From assembly GCA_964601325.1 (NCBI GenBank), contig CAZRNA010000001.1, positions 38,448-102,447 of the forward strand: a DNA stretch of 64,000 nucleotides. The letters are read 5' to 3'. The stretch is from CAVPLU01 sp964601325 (lineage in GTDB: Archaea; Thermoproteota; Bathyarchaeia; 40CM-2-53-6). The notes beneath the pieces were generated by a model, which saw nothing but the letters and a program-made list of their open reading frames with translations, ran no database searches and had not been told where the DNA came from. Position numbers and translations under genes: made by a program. Positions 1-9,252 of this stretch are shown here, one piece after another (position 1 is the first letter of the stretch; each line of letters opens with the position of its first letter).

Positions 1-240
1 CTGGAGAAGATCAAGAACATAGAAGACGTAGCCAACATCTCTTACAGTGATCCGGTCCTCAGAATCACGTGCGTGCATGATCACGCACTTGCAGAAAACG
101 TAACGAGAATCCTTCTGTCCGAAGGTGCCAAGATCAGATCGATCAACACGAAAGGACCGACACTGGAAGAAGCTTTCATCAAACTGACTGGTGGCGAAGA
201 AGAGATCGACCGCTTCCTCGAGAAAGGCCGGACAGAATAG
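1..240 (+). CDS. ABC transporter ATP-binding protein, C-terminal fragment
   Basis: Reading frame 1 is open from the window edge to the TAG at 238-240, giving the last 79 residues of a protein that begins outside the window. The segment GPTLEEAFIKLTG is typical of the C-terminus of DrrA/CcmA-type ATPases that power ABC-2 exporters. The Walker and signature motifs are not visible because they would lie upstream. Two ABC-2 permease genes follow immediately, so this is the energising subunit of that exporter. The family call rests on the C-terminal motif and on context. Confidence 0.8.
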   Translation: MEKIKNIEDVANISYSDPVLRITCVHDHALAENVTRILLSEGAKIRSINTKGPTLEEAFIKLTGGEEEIDRFLEKGRTE

Positions 241-286
241 ACGCAACAAGCGAGCGAAGCCAAATCACACAGACGTGGATGCATTA

Positions 287-952
287 ATGTCTACTAGGAC
301 GTTCCTCGGCGATCTCTTGGCAGTCATGACCAACGAATTTCGCCTTTTGAGGCGTAATCGTTCCGCGATCATAATCTCCCTTGTCATTCTGCCGATCTTC
401 TTCACAATATCTCTTGGAGGAGCTAGTGGCGGGGCGGGTGAGCACTTCACACCGACAGCACATATAGCCATCGCCTACGTTGATAATGATCTGACGATTG
501 CTTCAGGTCGCCTCTTCGCGACGCTTTCAAGCTCGGGGAATTTCAACAATCTAGTTCAAGGTTACAGCGAAGAGAGCGCCATTAGAACACTAGGAACCGG
601 AAAGATCTACGCAGCAATCATAGTACCCAAGGGCTTTGAAGGTAACCTTGCAAAGGACAAGCAAGTCACCTTGGTAGTCTACGTGGATGACAGCATAAAC
701 GAGCTAGGAGGCCAAGTCGTCTCAAGCCTACAGACCAGCCTGCAGAACTTCAGCCCGCGTGCTGAGGTAGGACCCCTTCTCAGCAAGGGTGCGTCACAAG
801 TCGAGATTATTCAGAAAGGAGCCAAGTTCTCGAGTTTCAACATAGGCCTGACGATCATTCTAGCTTTGGTCATAATATTCGCAACATTCTACGAAATCGC
901 GGGGGGCATGTCACGCGAGAGCGAGGAGGGAACCTATGTGGCCTGCTCATGA
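287..952 (+). CDS. ABC-2 type permease, N-terminal part (gene broken by frameshift)
   Basis: This is the first part of an ABC-2 exporter permease. One N-terminal membrane segment (about residues 25-45) is followed by about 170 extracytoplasmic residues and a second membrane segment, ending in ESEEGTYVACS and a TGA at 950-952. The frame is open from 191, but the ATG at 287 is preferred because the ATPase gene ends at 240. The intact paralogue downstream continues past the equivalent motif (RERERGTFPRLVLTP) into the membrane domain; here that domain lies in another frame, in the next entry. Inserting one base after the GTG at 938-940 would restore VRLLMSP. It is either a pseudogene or a sequence error. 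Confidence 0.75.
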   Translation: MSTRTFLGDLLAVMTNEFRLLRRNRSAIIISLVILPIFFTISLGGASGGAGEHFTPTAHIAIAYVDNDLTIASGRLFATLSSSGNFNNLVQGYSEESAIRTLGTGKIYAAIIVPKGFEGNLAKDKQVTLVVYVDDSINELGGQVVSSLQTSLQNFSPRAEVGPLLSKGASQVEIIQKGAKFSSFNIGLTIILALVIIFATFYEIAGGMSRESEEGTYVACS

Positions 953-1440
953 GCCCTATCAGTCTTGGAGCTGTAATGCTTGGAAAGACAACGTATGATG
1001 TGGCTCTCAACATAGCACGTACGCTCATAGTTTTCGCACTCGCCTTCTACGCTTACGGAGCGAGGCCGAGTACCGACTTCGCTACAATCTTAGCGATCTC
1101 ACTCCTCATAGCTTTGCTGACGATGGGGTTTGGATTCTTGATTTCTGCGATTGGAATAGGGGTGAGAGCGGTCATCATCATCGAGTTTTTCCTCGTGTTG
1201 TTCCTTTTCGCGTTCAGCGGGTTCATTATCGATAGAGAACTGCTGAGAGGGATATCAAGCACAATCTCGTACCTGCTGCCATGGGCGTATGGCATCGAGA
1301 TATTGAAGCGTACCATACTCATTGGACAACCTCTGCTTACCCTGGCGACCCCGCTCGGATTCATCATAGTATCGATCGTGACGTTCTACGGCATTGCCTA
1401 CGTTCTTCTGAGGTTGTCGCGAGAGAGGCTTGTCACATGA
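949..1440 (+). CDS. ABC-2 type permease, C-terminal membrane part (out of frame with 287-952)
   Basis: This part encodes the remaining four or so membrane helices of an ABC-2 permease. MSPISLGAVMLGKTTYDV aligns with LTPTSILSIYSGKI of the intact paralogue at 1437-2549, and the segment YLLPWAYGIEILKR matches MLPWTYGNDALRR. It overlaps the end of the upstream part by four bases but lies in a different frame, so it is unlikely to be made as a free protein. The frame stays open for the full expected length and the helices are intact, so damage is limited to the junction at 940-943. The next permease starts in an ATGA overlap with its stop. Confidence 0.75.
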   Translation: MSPISLGAVMLGKTTYDVALNIARTLIVFALAFYAYGARPSTDFATILAISLLIALLTMGFGFLISAIGIGVRAVIIIEFFLVLFLFAFSGFIIDRELLRGISSTISYLLPWAYGIEILKRTILIGQPLLTLATPLGFIIVSIVTFYGIAYVLLRLSRERLVT

Positions 1441-2549
1441 ATCGTTTCGCTCGCGACACGACAACTGTCACTCTCAAGGAACTGAAACAGCTCCTGCGCG
1501 ATCCGCTTTCCTTGGCTCTGACGATAATGTTCCCGATATTCTTGATCCAAATCTTTGTTGTCATAGTCACAGCATTCGGTGCCCCTAGCTACAACGTGGC
1601 TGTGGTCGTTTCAGATCTTGATGGCTCACCCATGTCGAAGAGTCTGGTAGACAAACTGGCCAACTCACGTTTGATCAAGGTGACACAATTCGTTCAAACA
1701 GAAGAACAGGCTTTGCATTCCGTCGAATCAGGAGCGGCGACAGGAGCAGTAATCATTCCAAAGGGCTTCGGCGACGCACTACTCAATAATCGGCAGGCCT
1801 TCGTTGTTCTTCAGACTGACAACTCGAAGATCACATCTTCTTCCTTGGTTCAGAGCGCCGTAAGCGAGAGCACGCAGAGCCTTCTGGAGCTGGTGAGCGC
1901 CCGCCTCGGCGCAACGCCTGTGGAGGTGATACTGAGGCCCATCTCGGGTCGTCCTCCATCAGGAGATTTTATTCTGCCGGGCATGCTGGGTATGATTACG
2001 ATACTCGGCGCCTTCGACGATATTGTGAACGCCATAACAAGGGAACGCGAACGCGGCACATTTCCACGCCTCGTTCTTACGCCCACGAGTATTCTATCAA
2101 TCTATAGCGGAAAGATATCTGCGACAGTTGTCCTTAACGCAATCCGAACAACTCTCATGATCGTAATCTTTGTGCTGACTGGCTTGGTAATAAGGGGGAA
2201 TGTGCTCTTGGTCTATTTGACGACTACTCTGATCGCGGTATTCACCATGTCGTTGGGCTTGTTGCTTTCCACAAAGGTTCATAGTTCAGCAACACTGACG
2301 ATCCTCGAAATCGCCATCACGTTTCCGCTTTTCCAGCTTGCAGGCGCGATACAGGCCCCGGAGTCATTGGCGTCAGGAGGAAGAGCGATTGCGGCAATGT
2401 TGCCGTGGACATACGGGAACGACGCCCTAAGACGTGTCATCTACCTTGGAGTTGGGTTCGACGCGTTAGCTGTCGACTTCGTGGTTCTCTTGTTGAGCAG
2501 CCTTGTCTTGTTGCCAATTGCAACCCTGCTGTCAAAACGCACCATGTAG
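1437..2549 (+). CDS. ABC-2 type exporter permease (intact)
   Basis: A 370-residue ABC-2 permease. An N-terminal helix (about residues 25-45) is followed by a large extracytoplasmic domain of about 180 residues and then five or six helices from about residue 185. The RERERGTFPRLVLTP element after the first core helix is typical of the family. The ATG at 1437 overlaps the upstream TGA at 1438-1440, which argues for translational coupling; the frame is open from 1281 but that part overlaps the previous gene. With the upstream ATPase and first permease it would form a heterodimeric exporter. The substrate cannot be read from sequence. Confidence 0.88.
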   Translation: MNRFARDTTTVTLKELKQLLRDPLSLALTIMFPIFLIQIFVVIVTAFGAPSYNVAVVVSDLDGSPMSKSLVDKLANSRLIKVTQFVQTEEQALHSVESGAATGAVIIPKGFGDALLNNRQAFVVLQTDNSKITSSSLVQSAVSESTQSLLELVSARLGATPVEVILRPISGRPPSGDFILPGMLGMITILGAFDDIVNAITRERERGTFPRLVLTPTSILSIYSGKISATVVLNAIRTTLMIVIFVLTGLVIRGNVLLVYLTTTLIAVFTMSLGLLLSTKVHSSATLTILEIAITFPLFQLAGAIQAPESLASGGRAIAAMLPWTYGNDALRRVIYLGVGFDALAVDFVVLLLSSLVLLPIATLLSKRTM

Positions 2550-2626
2550 AATCCAGAGGCCAGCACTGGCAGGAGAATTGATATACACGGACTCGAAGGC
2601 TGAATGCAAGCCATGCTGGAGATGAT

Positions 2627-3883
2627 GTGATCTTGACTCGGCGAGTATTGGTTCTCTCGATCATGCTGATCACCGTGATGGCCATGCCTTTTGTTAGCAG
2701 CATCGGAGCGGTCTCTGAACCAAACGTTGTTGTTACGTCGGTGTATTGGGGAACCAACCCGCTAGGGGGCATCTCTGTGCATCCGGGTGACACGAACATA
2801 CCCCTGTCGATTGATCTGTCCAACGCCGGAGATGCAGCAGCCCGCGATGTCAGTGCTACGCTTGTGTTGGCGTCTCCGTTCAGCTACGCCTACAACGTTA
2901 ACGGAAGCGAAGTGAACGCTGGAACAGTTGACCAGAGCGCCGGCGATATTCAAGCAGGCTACTCCTTCACTTTGCGGTATGCTTTGACAGTTGCTTCGGA
3001 TGCGATTGCGGGGATTCACAGGCTCACGCTCATAGTTGATTACAAGACTGCCAGGGAACTGCTGCCCGTGGAGAAGACCCTCTCCGTGGACGTGCCCGTG
3101 TGGACGGGTGATGTTCGCGTTCAAAACGTCGTGACCGTACCCGCGAAAGTCTACCCAGGCGACAATCAAATCACCGTGAAGGCGTGGCTCGTGAACTCGG
3201 GGACTGGATCAACGGCCGACTTTCAAGTGCGCCTCGTTCTGCAGGACCCGTTCCAAGCGTCCTCCGGAGGGTCGGACACGTTCTTTCTCGGAACGATGCA
3301 GCCAGGACAGGTCAGCGAAGCAGACTTCTACGTTGACATCAGCAAATCGGCCCAGTTCGGAAGCTACAACCTCAAACTCGTCACCGTCTCAGCTGGATCC
3401 AGCGGACAGGTGGAGATTGGACAGATCCCGATCTACGTGAGCGAGAAAGTAGTATTCGAAGTCGTTCAGTTGGAGCCTAAGGTTGTTCACGCCGGCGACT
3501 CTGGCGTCAGCATACAAGTAACTATCAAGAACACTGGAACCGTCGCTGCAGATTCAGTTAGGGCACAGCTGATGGTCGGCAACTACTTCTCAGGAACGCT
3601 CACCGACTTCCTCGGGACGATGCAACCAGGCGAATCAAAGACCGCATACCTGACAGTTGACGTAGACTCAAAGGCCACCTCTCAAGTATACAAGATGGAT
3701 TTGCGCCTTGACTGGACCCAATCAGACAACAGCCTCGACAACACTCTCCCAGTGGAACTGCAGGTAGCCTCTGCTGAACTTCCACTGCCATTGATTGCAG
3801 TGGCCGTCGTGTTGCTCGTGCTTGTAGCTGCAGTTCTCGTTCGCAGAAGAAGAAAGGCTCAAGAACAGAAGCTCAAGACTTGA
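2627..3883 (+). CDS. Exported CARDB/S-layer-like protein with C-terminal membrane anchor
   Basis: A 418-residue secreted protein starting at GTG 2627. An N-terminal signal segment (about 7-27) is followed by three beta-rich repeats of about 110-120 residues of the CARDB/COG1361 type. Each repeat carries a PGD motif (HPGDTNIPLSI, YPGDNQITVKA, HAGDSGVSIQV), and the second and third have a LGTMQPG turn. A C-terminal helix (about 385-407) and an RRRRK tail anchor it with most of the protein outside. Such proteins often neighbour archaeal ABC-2 or RND exporters, so it may be an accessory of the upstream transporter. That link is inferred. Confidence 0.8.
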   Translation: MILTRRVLVLSIMLITVMAMPFVSSIGAVSEPNVVVTSVYWGTNPLGGISVHPGDTNIPLSIDLSNAGDAAARDVSATLVLASPFSYAYNVNGSEVNAGTVDQSAGDIQAGYSFTLRYALTVASDAIAGIHRLTLIVDYKTARELLPVEKTLSVDVPVWTGDVRVQNVVTVPAKVYPGDNQITVKAWLVNSGTGSTADFQVRLVLQDPFQASSGGSDTFFLGTMQPGQVSEADFYVDISKSAQFGSYNLKLVTVSAGSSGQVEIGQIPIYVSEKVVFEVVQLEPKVVHAGDSGVSIQVTIKNTGTVAADSVRAQLMVGNYFSGTLTDFLGTMQPGESKTAYLTVDVDSKATSQVYKMDLRLDWTQSDNSLDNTLPVELQVASAELPLPLIAVAVVLLVLVAAVLVRRRRKAQEQKLKT

Positions 3884-3906
3884 TGCCGCCTATCACGAAC
3901 CCCAAG

Positions 3907-4467
3907 TCAACTCGATAGCGGCCGTGAGGCCCACTTCTTTTCCTCAACGCCCGCGCGTTTGTCCACGACTCTGGCCAATACAAACAGCAGGGAGGATAGG
4001 CGATTCAAGTACGGAACAAGCGGAGGATCCAGTTTCTCTTCTTGCGCGAGCGTAATAGTTCTGCGTTCTGCGCGCCTGGCGATGGTCCTAGCCACATGTA
4101 ATGCGGCGGCAGGGCCGGTTCCATTCGGAATTATGAAGGCCGACAGTGGCGACAGTTCGGCGTCGAGTCTGTCGATCTCTTGCTCAAGATGCTTAACCAT
4201 ATCTTGAGTGACCTGTGCCTTCTGTGCACGGGACTTCTTCTGACGCGTGGCGAGTCCTGCGCCGACGAGAAAGAGGTCTTGCTGAACCCCCTCCAGTATA
4301 GTGTCGATCTCATCGTCTTCAATCAGTGATCGCGTGTATCCTATCCAGCATGACAACTCATCCACGGTGCCGTACGCCTCAACCCTGAGGGAATCCTTCG
4401 CAACCCTCTCGCCTGAGAAGAGACCAGTCTCTCCGCCATCTCCGGTCCGCGTGTACATTCTCGGCAT
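3907..4467 (-). CDS. Cob(I)alamin adenosyltransferase, PduO type
   Basis: A 186-residue protein of the PduO/MMAB family, which transfers adenosine from ATP to cob(I)alamin to make coenzyme B12. The N-terminus has the family signature YTRTGDGGETGLF, which binds ATP, followed by VEAYGTVDELSCWIG. Later PNGTGPAAALHVARTIARRAER corresponds to the conserved helix with the catalytic Arg region. Length matches the family. It stands alone, converging on the gene at 2627-3883. It implies use of adenosylcobalamin enzymes, although no mutase is in the window. Confidence 0.92.
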   Translation of the reverse strand: MPRMYTRTGDGGETGLFSGERVAKDSLRVEAYGTVDELSCWIGYTRSLIEDDEIDTILEGVQQDLFLVGAGLATRQKKSRAQKAQVTQDMVKHLEQEIDRLDAELSPLSAFIIPNGTGPAAALHVARTIARRAERRTITLAQEEKLDPPLVPYLNRLSSLLFVLARVVDKRAGVEEKKWASRPLSS

Positions 4468-4691
4468 TGATATCTACACGGAGAAAGTCACGTGACTACC
4501 AATTCAGAGTTTTGATTCAAACCCCCCAGGAACAGGATACGGGACCACGCAAGGTGGACTCACCCATTCGCCCACGCCCTGCGCCCGTGGTCGCGCTTCA
4601 AGTGAAATGATTAAGAGCACTTTCTCCTCCTAGAACGTTCCGAGCGGTGGCATTCGTAGGCAGCTCACGCCACGGATCCTGCCACGTGGGA

Positions 4692-5516
4692 ATGAACATG
4701 GAATCACCAGATCACAGCATTTACTTGGGTGGCCGGCCGCTTCGAAGGCTGGGTCAGAACTTCCTTGTTGACAGGACGACGCGAGATCTGATGGTGAGCT
4801 CATCCGATCTGCAACCATCGGACGTTGTCCTTGAGGTGGGGCCCGGGAAAGGGTTTCTGACTGAGGCGCTCCTTGCCCACGCAGGAAAGGTTATCGCTGT
4901 TGAGAAGGACCCAAGACTCGTGACCATTCTCAGACACAAGTATGGACGAGATCGAAGGCTACGTATCATCGAGGGCGACATACTGAAAGTGAAGATTCCT
5001 CGCTTCAACAAAGTCGTTTGTACTCCTCCCTACTACATTTCTTCCCGACTAGTTCTCCTCATAGTTTCCAAGAGGTTTCGTTGCGCGGTTCTGACTCTTC
5101 AGAGGGAGTTTGCTGAACGACTGGCGGCGAAGCCGGGCTCGCCAGACTATGGGAGGATTAGCGTCATGGTGCAGCACAGGTCTTCAGTAGAGCTGGTTGG
5201 AGTGATTCGAAGGGATTCGTTCAGGCCCGTACCGAAGGTGGATTCCGCCGTCGTCGTGATCCGAAGGAAAGGGTCCGAAGTGCCGGTTAGGAGCGAGCGA
5301 CTTTTTGTGGATGTGGTTCGGTTCATGTTCACCCAAAGAAGAAAGAGAGCCAAGAAGGTTCTCCGTCAATACCTTGAGACGTCCCTCGGGCACATGGATC
5401 TGACGAATCAAGCGTCTTCATCCCTACGAGACGTGCGGGTGTTTCAATTGAGCGTTAGTGATTTCGAGCATCTGTCAAACGAGATCTCGATGATGGAGCG
5501 TGAACGCCGTGAATGA
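4692..5516 (+). CDS. ksgA: rRNA small-subunit dimethyladenosine transferase (KsgA/Dim1)
   Basis: This SAM-dependent enzyme dimethylates two adjacent adenosines in the 3' helix of 16S rRNA during small-subunit assembly. GQNFLVDRTT near the N-terminus, VLEVGPGKGFLTEAL (SAM motif I), VIAVEKDP and the C-terminal RPVPKVDSAVVV are all diagnostic. The ATG at 4692 is chosen; the frame is open to 4647. The usual catalytic NLPY motif reads TPPY here (about 5023-5034), which is unusual for the family. The TrmJ-like gene begins at GTG 5500 inside the last codons, suggesting coupling. In many archaea ksgA sits next to rpl21e-rpoF-DUF655, but here that group is 31 kb away. Confidence 0.93.
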   Translation: MNMESPDHSIYLGGRPLRRLGQNFLVDRTTRDLMVSSSDLQPSDVVLEVGPGKGFLTEALLAHAGKVIAVEKDPRLVTILRHKYGRDRRLRIIEGDILKVKIPRFNKVVCTPPYYISSRLVLLIVSKRFRCAVLTLQREFAERLAAKPGSPDYGRISVMVQHRSSVELVGVIRRDSFRPVPKVDSAVVVIRRKGSEVPVRSERLFVDVVRFMFTQRRKRAKKVLRQYLETSLGHMDLTNQASSSLRDVRVFQLSVSDFEHLSNEISMMERERRE

Positions 5517-6282
5517 TCCGGCGCCTATGAAGGGAAGACTCTCCTGTGTAGGAAAGCTTGGTGCACGTTTTCGCGTCGTGCTTGTGCAGCCCGAGAAGGA
5601 GGGAAACATCGGCTCTGTTGCTCGGTCAATGAGAAACTTTGGCCTAACAGATCTCTGTCTTGTCTCGCCGAAGGTATCTCTTGGAGACGAGGCCTATCGA
5701 TATGCCACAAAAGGCAAGGAGATTCTCAAGAAAGCCCGAAAAGTGAAGACGCTCCCCGACGCTTTGAGAGGAATCGACCGCGTCGTCGGCACAACCGCAA
5801 TTGTGGGCACGAGCAGTCGGAACATACTCAGACTAGTTATCGATCCATCACAACTCGCATCACGTCTAGCAGAGACATCAGGTTCTGTCGCGCTACTTTT
5901 CGGGAGAGAAAGCACGGGGCTCAGCAACCGAGAGCTGCAGCAGTGCGACATAATCGTCAGCATTCCGGGAAGCGAGGACTACAATGTGCTCAATGTCGCG
6001 ACAGCAGCATCAATCATATTCTACGAACTCTTCAAGGTTAGGCAAATGCATCCATCTTCGCTCGAACCCTCGCAATTATCGATGGATCGTCTAGTATCCA
6101 TCTTCAACCAGCTTGCGGACATTGCAGACCTTCCACCGCACAGGAAACGCTTAGCGAATCGAGCCTTCAGGAACATTCTCGCAAGATCGATCATCTCAAG
6201 AAGAGAACTATCATTGATCATGGGGGTGCTGAGAAAAGCCAAAGACAAGACACATCCCGTCCCCAGCCCACTGGGTGGGTAG
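5500..6282 (+). CDS. TrmJ/SpoU-family RNA 2'-O-methyltransferase
   Basis: A SPOUT-fold RNA 2'-O-ribose methyltransferase closest to the TrmJ type, which methylates position 32 of tRNAs. The N-terminal VVLVQPEKEGNIGSVARSMRNFG holds the family Asn/Arg motif 1. ALLFGRESTGLSNRE is motif 2, and IVSIPGSEDYNVLNVATAASI is motif 3 of the SAM-binding knot. The C-terminal 80 residues are helical, as in TrmJ. The chosen start is GTG 5500, overlapping ksgA; ATG 5527 is an alternative. It forms an RNA-modification pair with ksgA. Confidence 0.88.
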   Translation: MNAVNDPAPMKGRLSCVGKLGARFRVVLVQPEKEGNIGSVARSMRNFGLTDLCLVSPKVSLGDEAYRYATKGKEILKKARKVKTLPDALRGIDRVVGTTAIVGTSSRNILRLVIDPSQLASRLAETSGSVALLFGRESTGLSNRELQQCDIIVSIPGSEDYNVLNVATAASIIFYELFKVRQMHPSSLEPSQLSMDRLVSIFNQLADIADLPPHRKRLANRAFRNILARSIISRRELSLIMGVLRKAKDKTHPVPSPLGG

Positions 6283-6296
6283 CATGAAACTGGATC

Positions 6297-7196
6297 TCAA
6301 CCAGTCGTGGGCGCTCGGCTCAGCAACATGACCCCGACCAGAATCAAAGAACCGCCTGCGGCGACGTTGATATCCACGCTCTCGCCGAGAATGACCCATC
6401 CCAGGATCACAGCGACGATCGGGGTGATGAATGTGAAAAGCGAGATCCGTGTAACCTGCATGCGAGTGAAGAGCCAGTAGAGAGCGACAAAGGCAAAAGT
6501 CGACCCTAGCACGGCAAGATACAGGATCGCGAATACTGATGTGTAGTCAAAGTTCAAGGGCTCTCCGTGTTCAAGAAGGAGCCCGGCTGCGACTAGGAGA
6601 ATGGCGCCAACACCCATCTGAACAACGACATTGACTGTGGAGTTGATGGCCTGAGAGTACTTCTTGCCGACCACGTTCGCGCATCCAGCAATTCCAGCAC
6701 TTGCGACCACCGCAACGCCGCCCCAGAAGGAATTGACCGTGAACATCAACTCTCTAGAGAAGATGACTGCGACCCCGACAAAACACAGCAACATGGCCGA
6801 GACCTTCCTAGCGGTCACGCGCTCGCCAGGTATCATGAAATGAGCGAAGACGACCACGAAGAAAGGCAGCGTAGCAAAGAGCAGGGAGGTTAGGCCTGCT
6901 GTCATGTATTGTTCTCCCCAGAACGCAAGAGCATATGGCACGGCGATCTGGGATAGGCTGAGAAATAGCATGACTCGCCAACTGTTCGCGTCTCTCGGAA
7001 ACTTGGTCCTCCTTACAATCGCGTAACTAGCGAGCAAAACGGAAGCTATGACAAATCGAATCCCTGCGAACGTGATGGGCGGGAGAGAACCCAATCCCAC
7101 CTTTATCGCGAGCCATGTCGACCCCCAGACGAAGCAGAGGAATGCGAAGACCAATCCAGGCAGAGGGCCTCCATTCGTCCGGTGTCCCATGGTCAA
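6297..7196 (-). CDS. EamA/DMT-family transporter
   Basis: A 299-residue inner-membrane protein with ten predicted helices arranged as two five-helix EamA repeats. Family landmarks are FVWGSTWLAIKVG in helix 1, PPITFAGIRFVIAS in helix 2, and a second-repeat ending TFAFVALYWLFTRMQVTRISLFTFITPIVAVILGW. DMT members export metabolites or amino acids; the substrate is not evident. It is divergent from the MFS gene at 7293, with 96 bases between starts. Confidence 0.9.
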   Translation of the reverse strand: MTMGHRTNGGPLPGLVFAFLCFVWGSTWLAIKVGLGSLPPITFAGIRFVIASVLLASYAIVRRTKFPRDANSWRVMLFLSLSQIAVPYALAFWGEQYMTAGLTSLLFATLPFFVVVFAHFMIPGERVTARKVSAMLLCFVGVAVIFSRELMFTVNSFWGGVAVVASAGIAGCANVVGKKYSQAINSTVNVVVQMGVGAILLVAAGLLLEHGEPLNFDYTSVFAILYLAVLGSTFAFVALYWLFTRMQVTRISLFTFITPIVAVILGWVILGESVDINVAAGGSLILVGVMLLSRAPTTG

Positions 7197-7292
7197 CTCC
7201 TGTATTCCGGTGATAGTCTACGTTACATCTTACAACTAGAAATAGTATCGCCAACCTTTCAGTGAGACGACAATAGACGGACGAGAAAGACG

Positions 7293-8498
7293 ATGGATTC
7301 CACAGCAAGGCGCGGCCGCTCCAGCGCGGAGAGCCAAATAATCCTCTTGATTGCAGTGAACGCGCTATTCGGTTTCGCGGTTGGATTCAGCTCGCCCTCG
7401 GTTGCCCCGCTCATAGTCGCTCTTGGAGTGAGCATATCCTTCGTGGGCCAAGCACAGACTGTCGGTGGCTTGGCGACGACGTTTCTACGTCTCCCAATAG
7501 GTGTCGCAATGGACAGAATTGGAAGAAAACCCTTCCTCATTCTTGGCGGCTTGGTGACGCTCCTCGGATTCGTCTCATACTCGTACGCCACGTTCTGGCT
7601 CCTGCTGGGTTCAGGAATAGTGCTTGTCGCGCTTGACTACACAATTCGAGGAACTGCTTCTTCGGCGTCGTTGGGCGACGCCGCAAAGGCTGGAAGAATC
7701 GGCCGAGTATTCAGCCTCGACCTAGGCGTGACAGAATCCGCCGCCACTATCGCCCCGATCTTGGGCGGGTATGTCGCGACCGTGATGGCGGTCCCATCGC
7801 GTTTCATGTTCGCAACATCAGCAGTCATGGTCCTAATCGCGATCGCCGTAGTCTCAATCTCCTACAAACCCGCACCAGTGCAACAGGCACGAACGAGAAC
7901 TGTTGATTCATGGAGGGAGTATGTTCGTGTAGATAAGCGCATTTTGCCCTTGGTAATTGTAGTAGCGCTTGACGCGGCTGCGTGGAGAATCTCGTTCCCA
8001 TTCTGGGCGCTCTACATCTTCAAAGAGATGAACGCGACTCAGGAGCAGCTTGGAATCGCCCTAGCCATTTCTGCAGGGATCCCCGCGCTGACCGGACTGA
8101 CGCTGGGGAAGAAGCTTGACAAGGCGGGCAGAAAGCCATTCCTGGCCCTGAGCGAATGGAGCTCTATCGGAGCGTTCTTACCACTGTTGCTGAGTTCGCG
8201 ACCTGAGTTCGCGTACATCTCCGCAGTCTTTTGGGGTCTTGTCTACAGTCTCTACGTGCCCGCCCTCAACGCCTACGTGGTGGATCATTTTGGGAGCGAG
8301 AGATTCGGGCAGACCTTGGGAACCCTGAGCCTCGTAGCCGGCCTCGCCTCCATAGCCTCGCCCGCGCTGGGAGGCTGGATGTGGGACAACATATCTCCGA
8401 AATCGCCGTTCATCCTCACGCTAGTGCTGGCCAACATTATCGGCGTGATAATCTGGTTCAAGATCGTAGAAAAGAAAGATGATGCGGCTAGGCTTTGA
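7293..8498 (+). CDS. MFS transporter
   Basis: A 401-residue major facilitator with about 12 helices. The loop after helix 2 reads PIGVAMDRIGRKPFL, the classic MFS motif A, and the second half repeats it as LGKKLDKAGRKPFL. A central cytosolic loop near residues 190-215 separates the halves. The start ATG 7293 is the first in frame. Substrate unknown; drug or metabolite export is typical of this subfamily. Confidence 0.9.
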   Translation: MDSTARRGRSSAESQIILLIAVNALFGFAVGFSSPSVAPLIVALGVSISFVGQAQTVGGLATTFLRLPIGVAMDRIGRKPFLILGGLVTLLGFVSYSYATFWLLLGSGIVLVALDYTIRGTASSASLGDAAKAGRIGRVFSLDLGVTESAATIAPILGGYVATVMAVPSRFMFATSAVMVLIAIAVVSISYKPAPVQQARTRTVDSWREYVRVDKRILPLVIVVALDAAAWRISFPFWALYIFKEMNATQEQLGIALAISAGIPALTGLTLGKKLDKAGRKPFLALSEWSSIGAFLPLLLSSRPEFAYISAVFWGLVYSLYVPALNAYVVDHFGSERFGQTLGTLSLVAGLASIASPALGGWMWDNISPKSPFILTLVLANIIGVIIWFKIVEKKDDAARL

Positions 8499-8637
8499 CT
8501 GACAACATGACTACATGATCCCCGCGGGATGAGGCAGTCCAGCCCTCGTCATTAGCGCCGTATGCGGCTAGGATATTGGACTGATGGAGCCTCAGGGTTA
8601 TATTCTACGGCAAGCCCAACATCTAGACGGGACGCTC

Positions 8638-9252
8638 TTGAAGAGGCAGGACGCGATCAGAGCCATCGTTATCGTCTGCGTGACCCTCGCAGCACTCGGG
8701 ATTCTTGTTCCGGCCATGGCACCGGCAATTACCCCAATGCAGGGACCCGTGACAACCACGGTCACGACGACATATTCTTCTGGTACCACGACGGCGCAAG
8801 TCGTTCTCACATTCATTTTCTCGAACATAACGACGGGTATGACGTATACGTCGTACACAGGCACAACTACGAGCACTGTGCCAACTGTCACGACCTACCC
8901 CGTGACTGTGACTGTTTCCACGACATCTTGGACTGCAGTGTCAACTCGCACTTGGAAATCGACACTAGGGACGAAGACTGTCCCGTCCACGTCCACAACC
9001 TTGACGACGGAAACCGTGACCACAACTGGTCAAACGATAGCGACTACGGCGAACCAAACCATAACTTCGACATATTACACGACGACGAGCAACATCTCGA
9101 CGAGCGTGCTTACTGTGACGGGAGCGCCGACGCCTACTCCTCCGCCTATACCCGGTTTTCCCTTGGAATCGATTCTAGCTGGACTTGGATTAGGCTTGCT
9201 GGGCGTGCATCTGGTCTACCGAAATCGCCGAGCAGGGAGGGGACACTCTTGA
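8638..9252 (+). CDS. Thr-rich mucin-like surface protein, tandem copy 1
   Basis: This protein of about 204 residues has three parts. An N-terminal hydrophobic segment (AIVIVCVTLAALGILVP) is followed by about 120 residues very rich in Thr/Ser (TTT, STST, TSTT runs) and a C-terminal PIPGFPLESILAGL helix ending in YRNRR. I prefer the TTG at 8638 because the paralogue at 9249 starts at the same sequence; an in-frame ATG lies at 8584. Thr/Ser density suggests an O-glycosylated extracellular stalk, and a protein mannosyltransferase is encoded at 28.2-29.5 kb. The C-terminus resembles surface sorting or anchoring tails. Function is unknown. Confidence 0.7.
   Translation: MKRQDAIRAIVIVCVTLAALGILVPAMAPAITPMQGPVTTTVTTTYSSGTTTAQVVLTFIFSNITTGMTYTSYTGTTTSTVPTVTTYPVTVTVSTTSWTAVSTRTWKSTLGTKTVPSTSTTLTTETVTTTGQTIATTANQTITSTYYTTTSNISTSVLTVTGAPTPTPPPIPGFPLESILAGLGLGLLGVHLVYRNRRAGRGHS

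Noticed and set aside
8562..9248. Long plus-strand frame upstream of and joined to the second Thr-rich gene
   Set aside because: It is an out-of-frame read of copy 1 made possible by its repetitive ACN codons, and lacks a signal segment.
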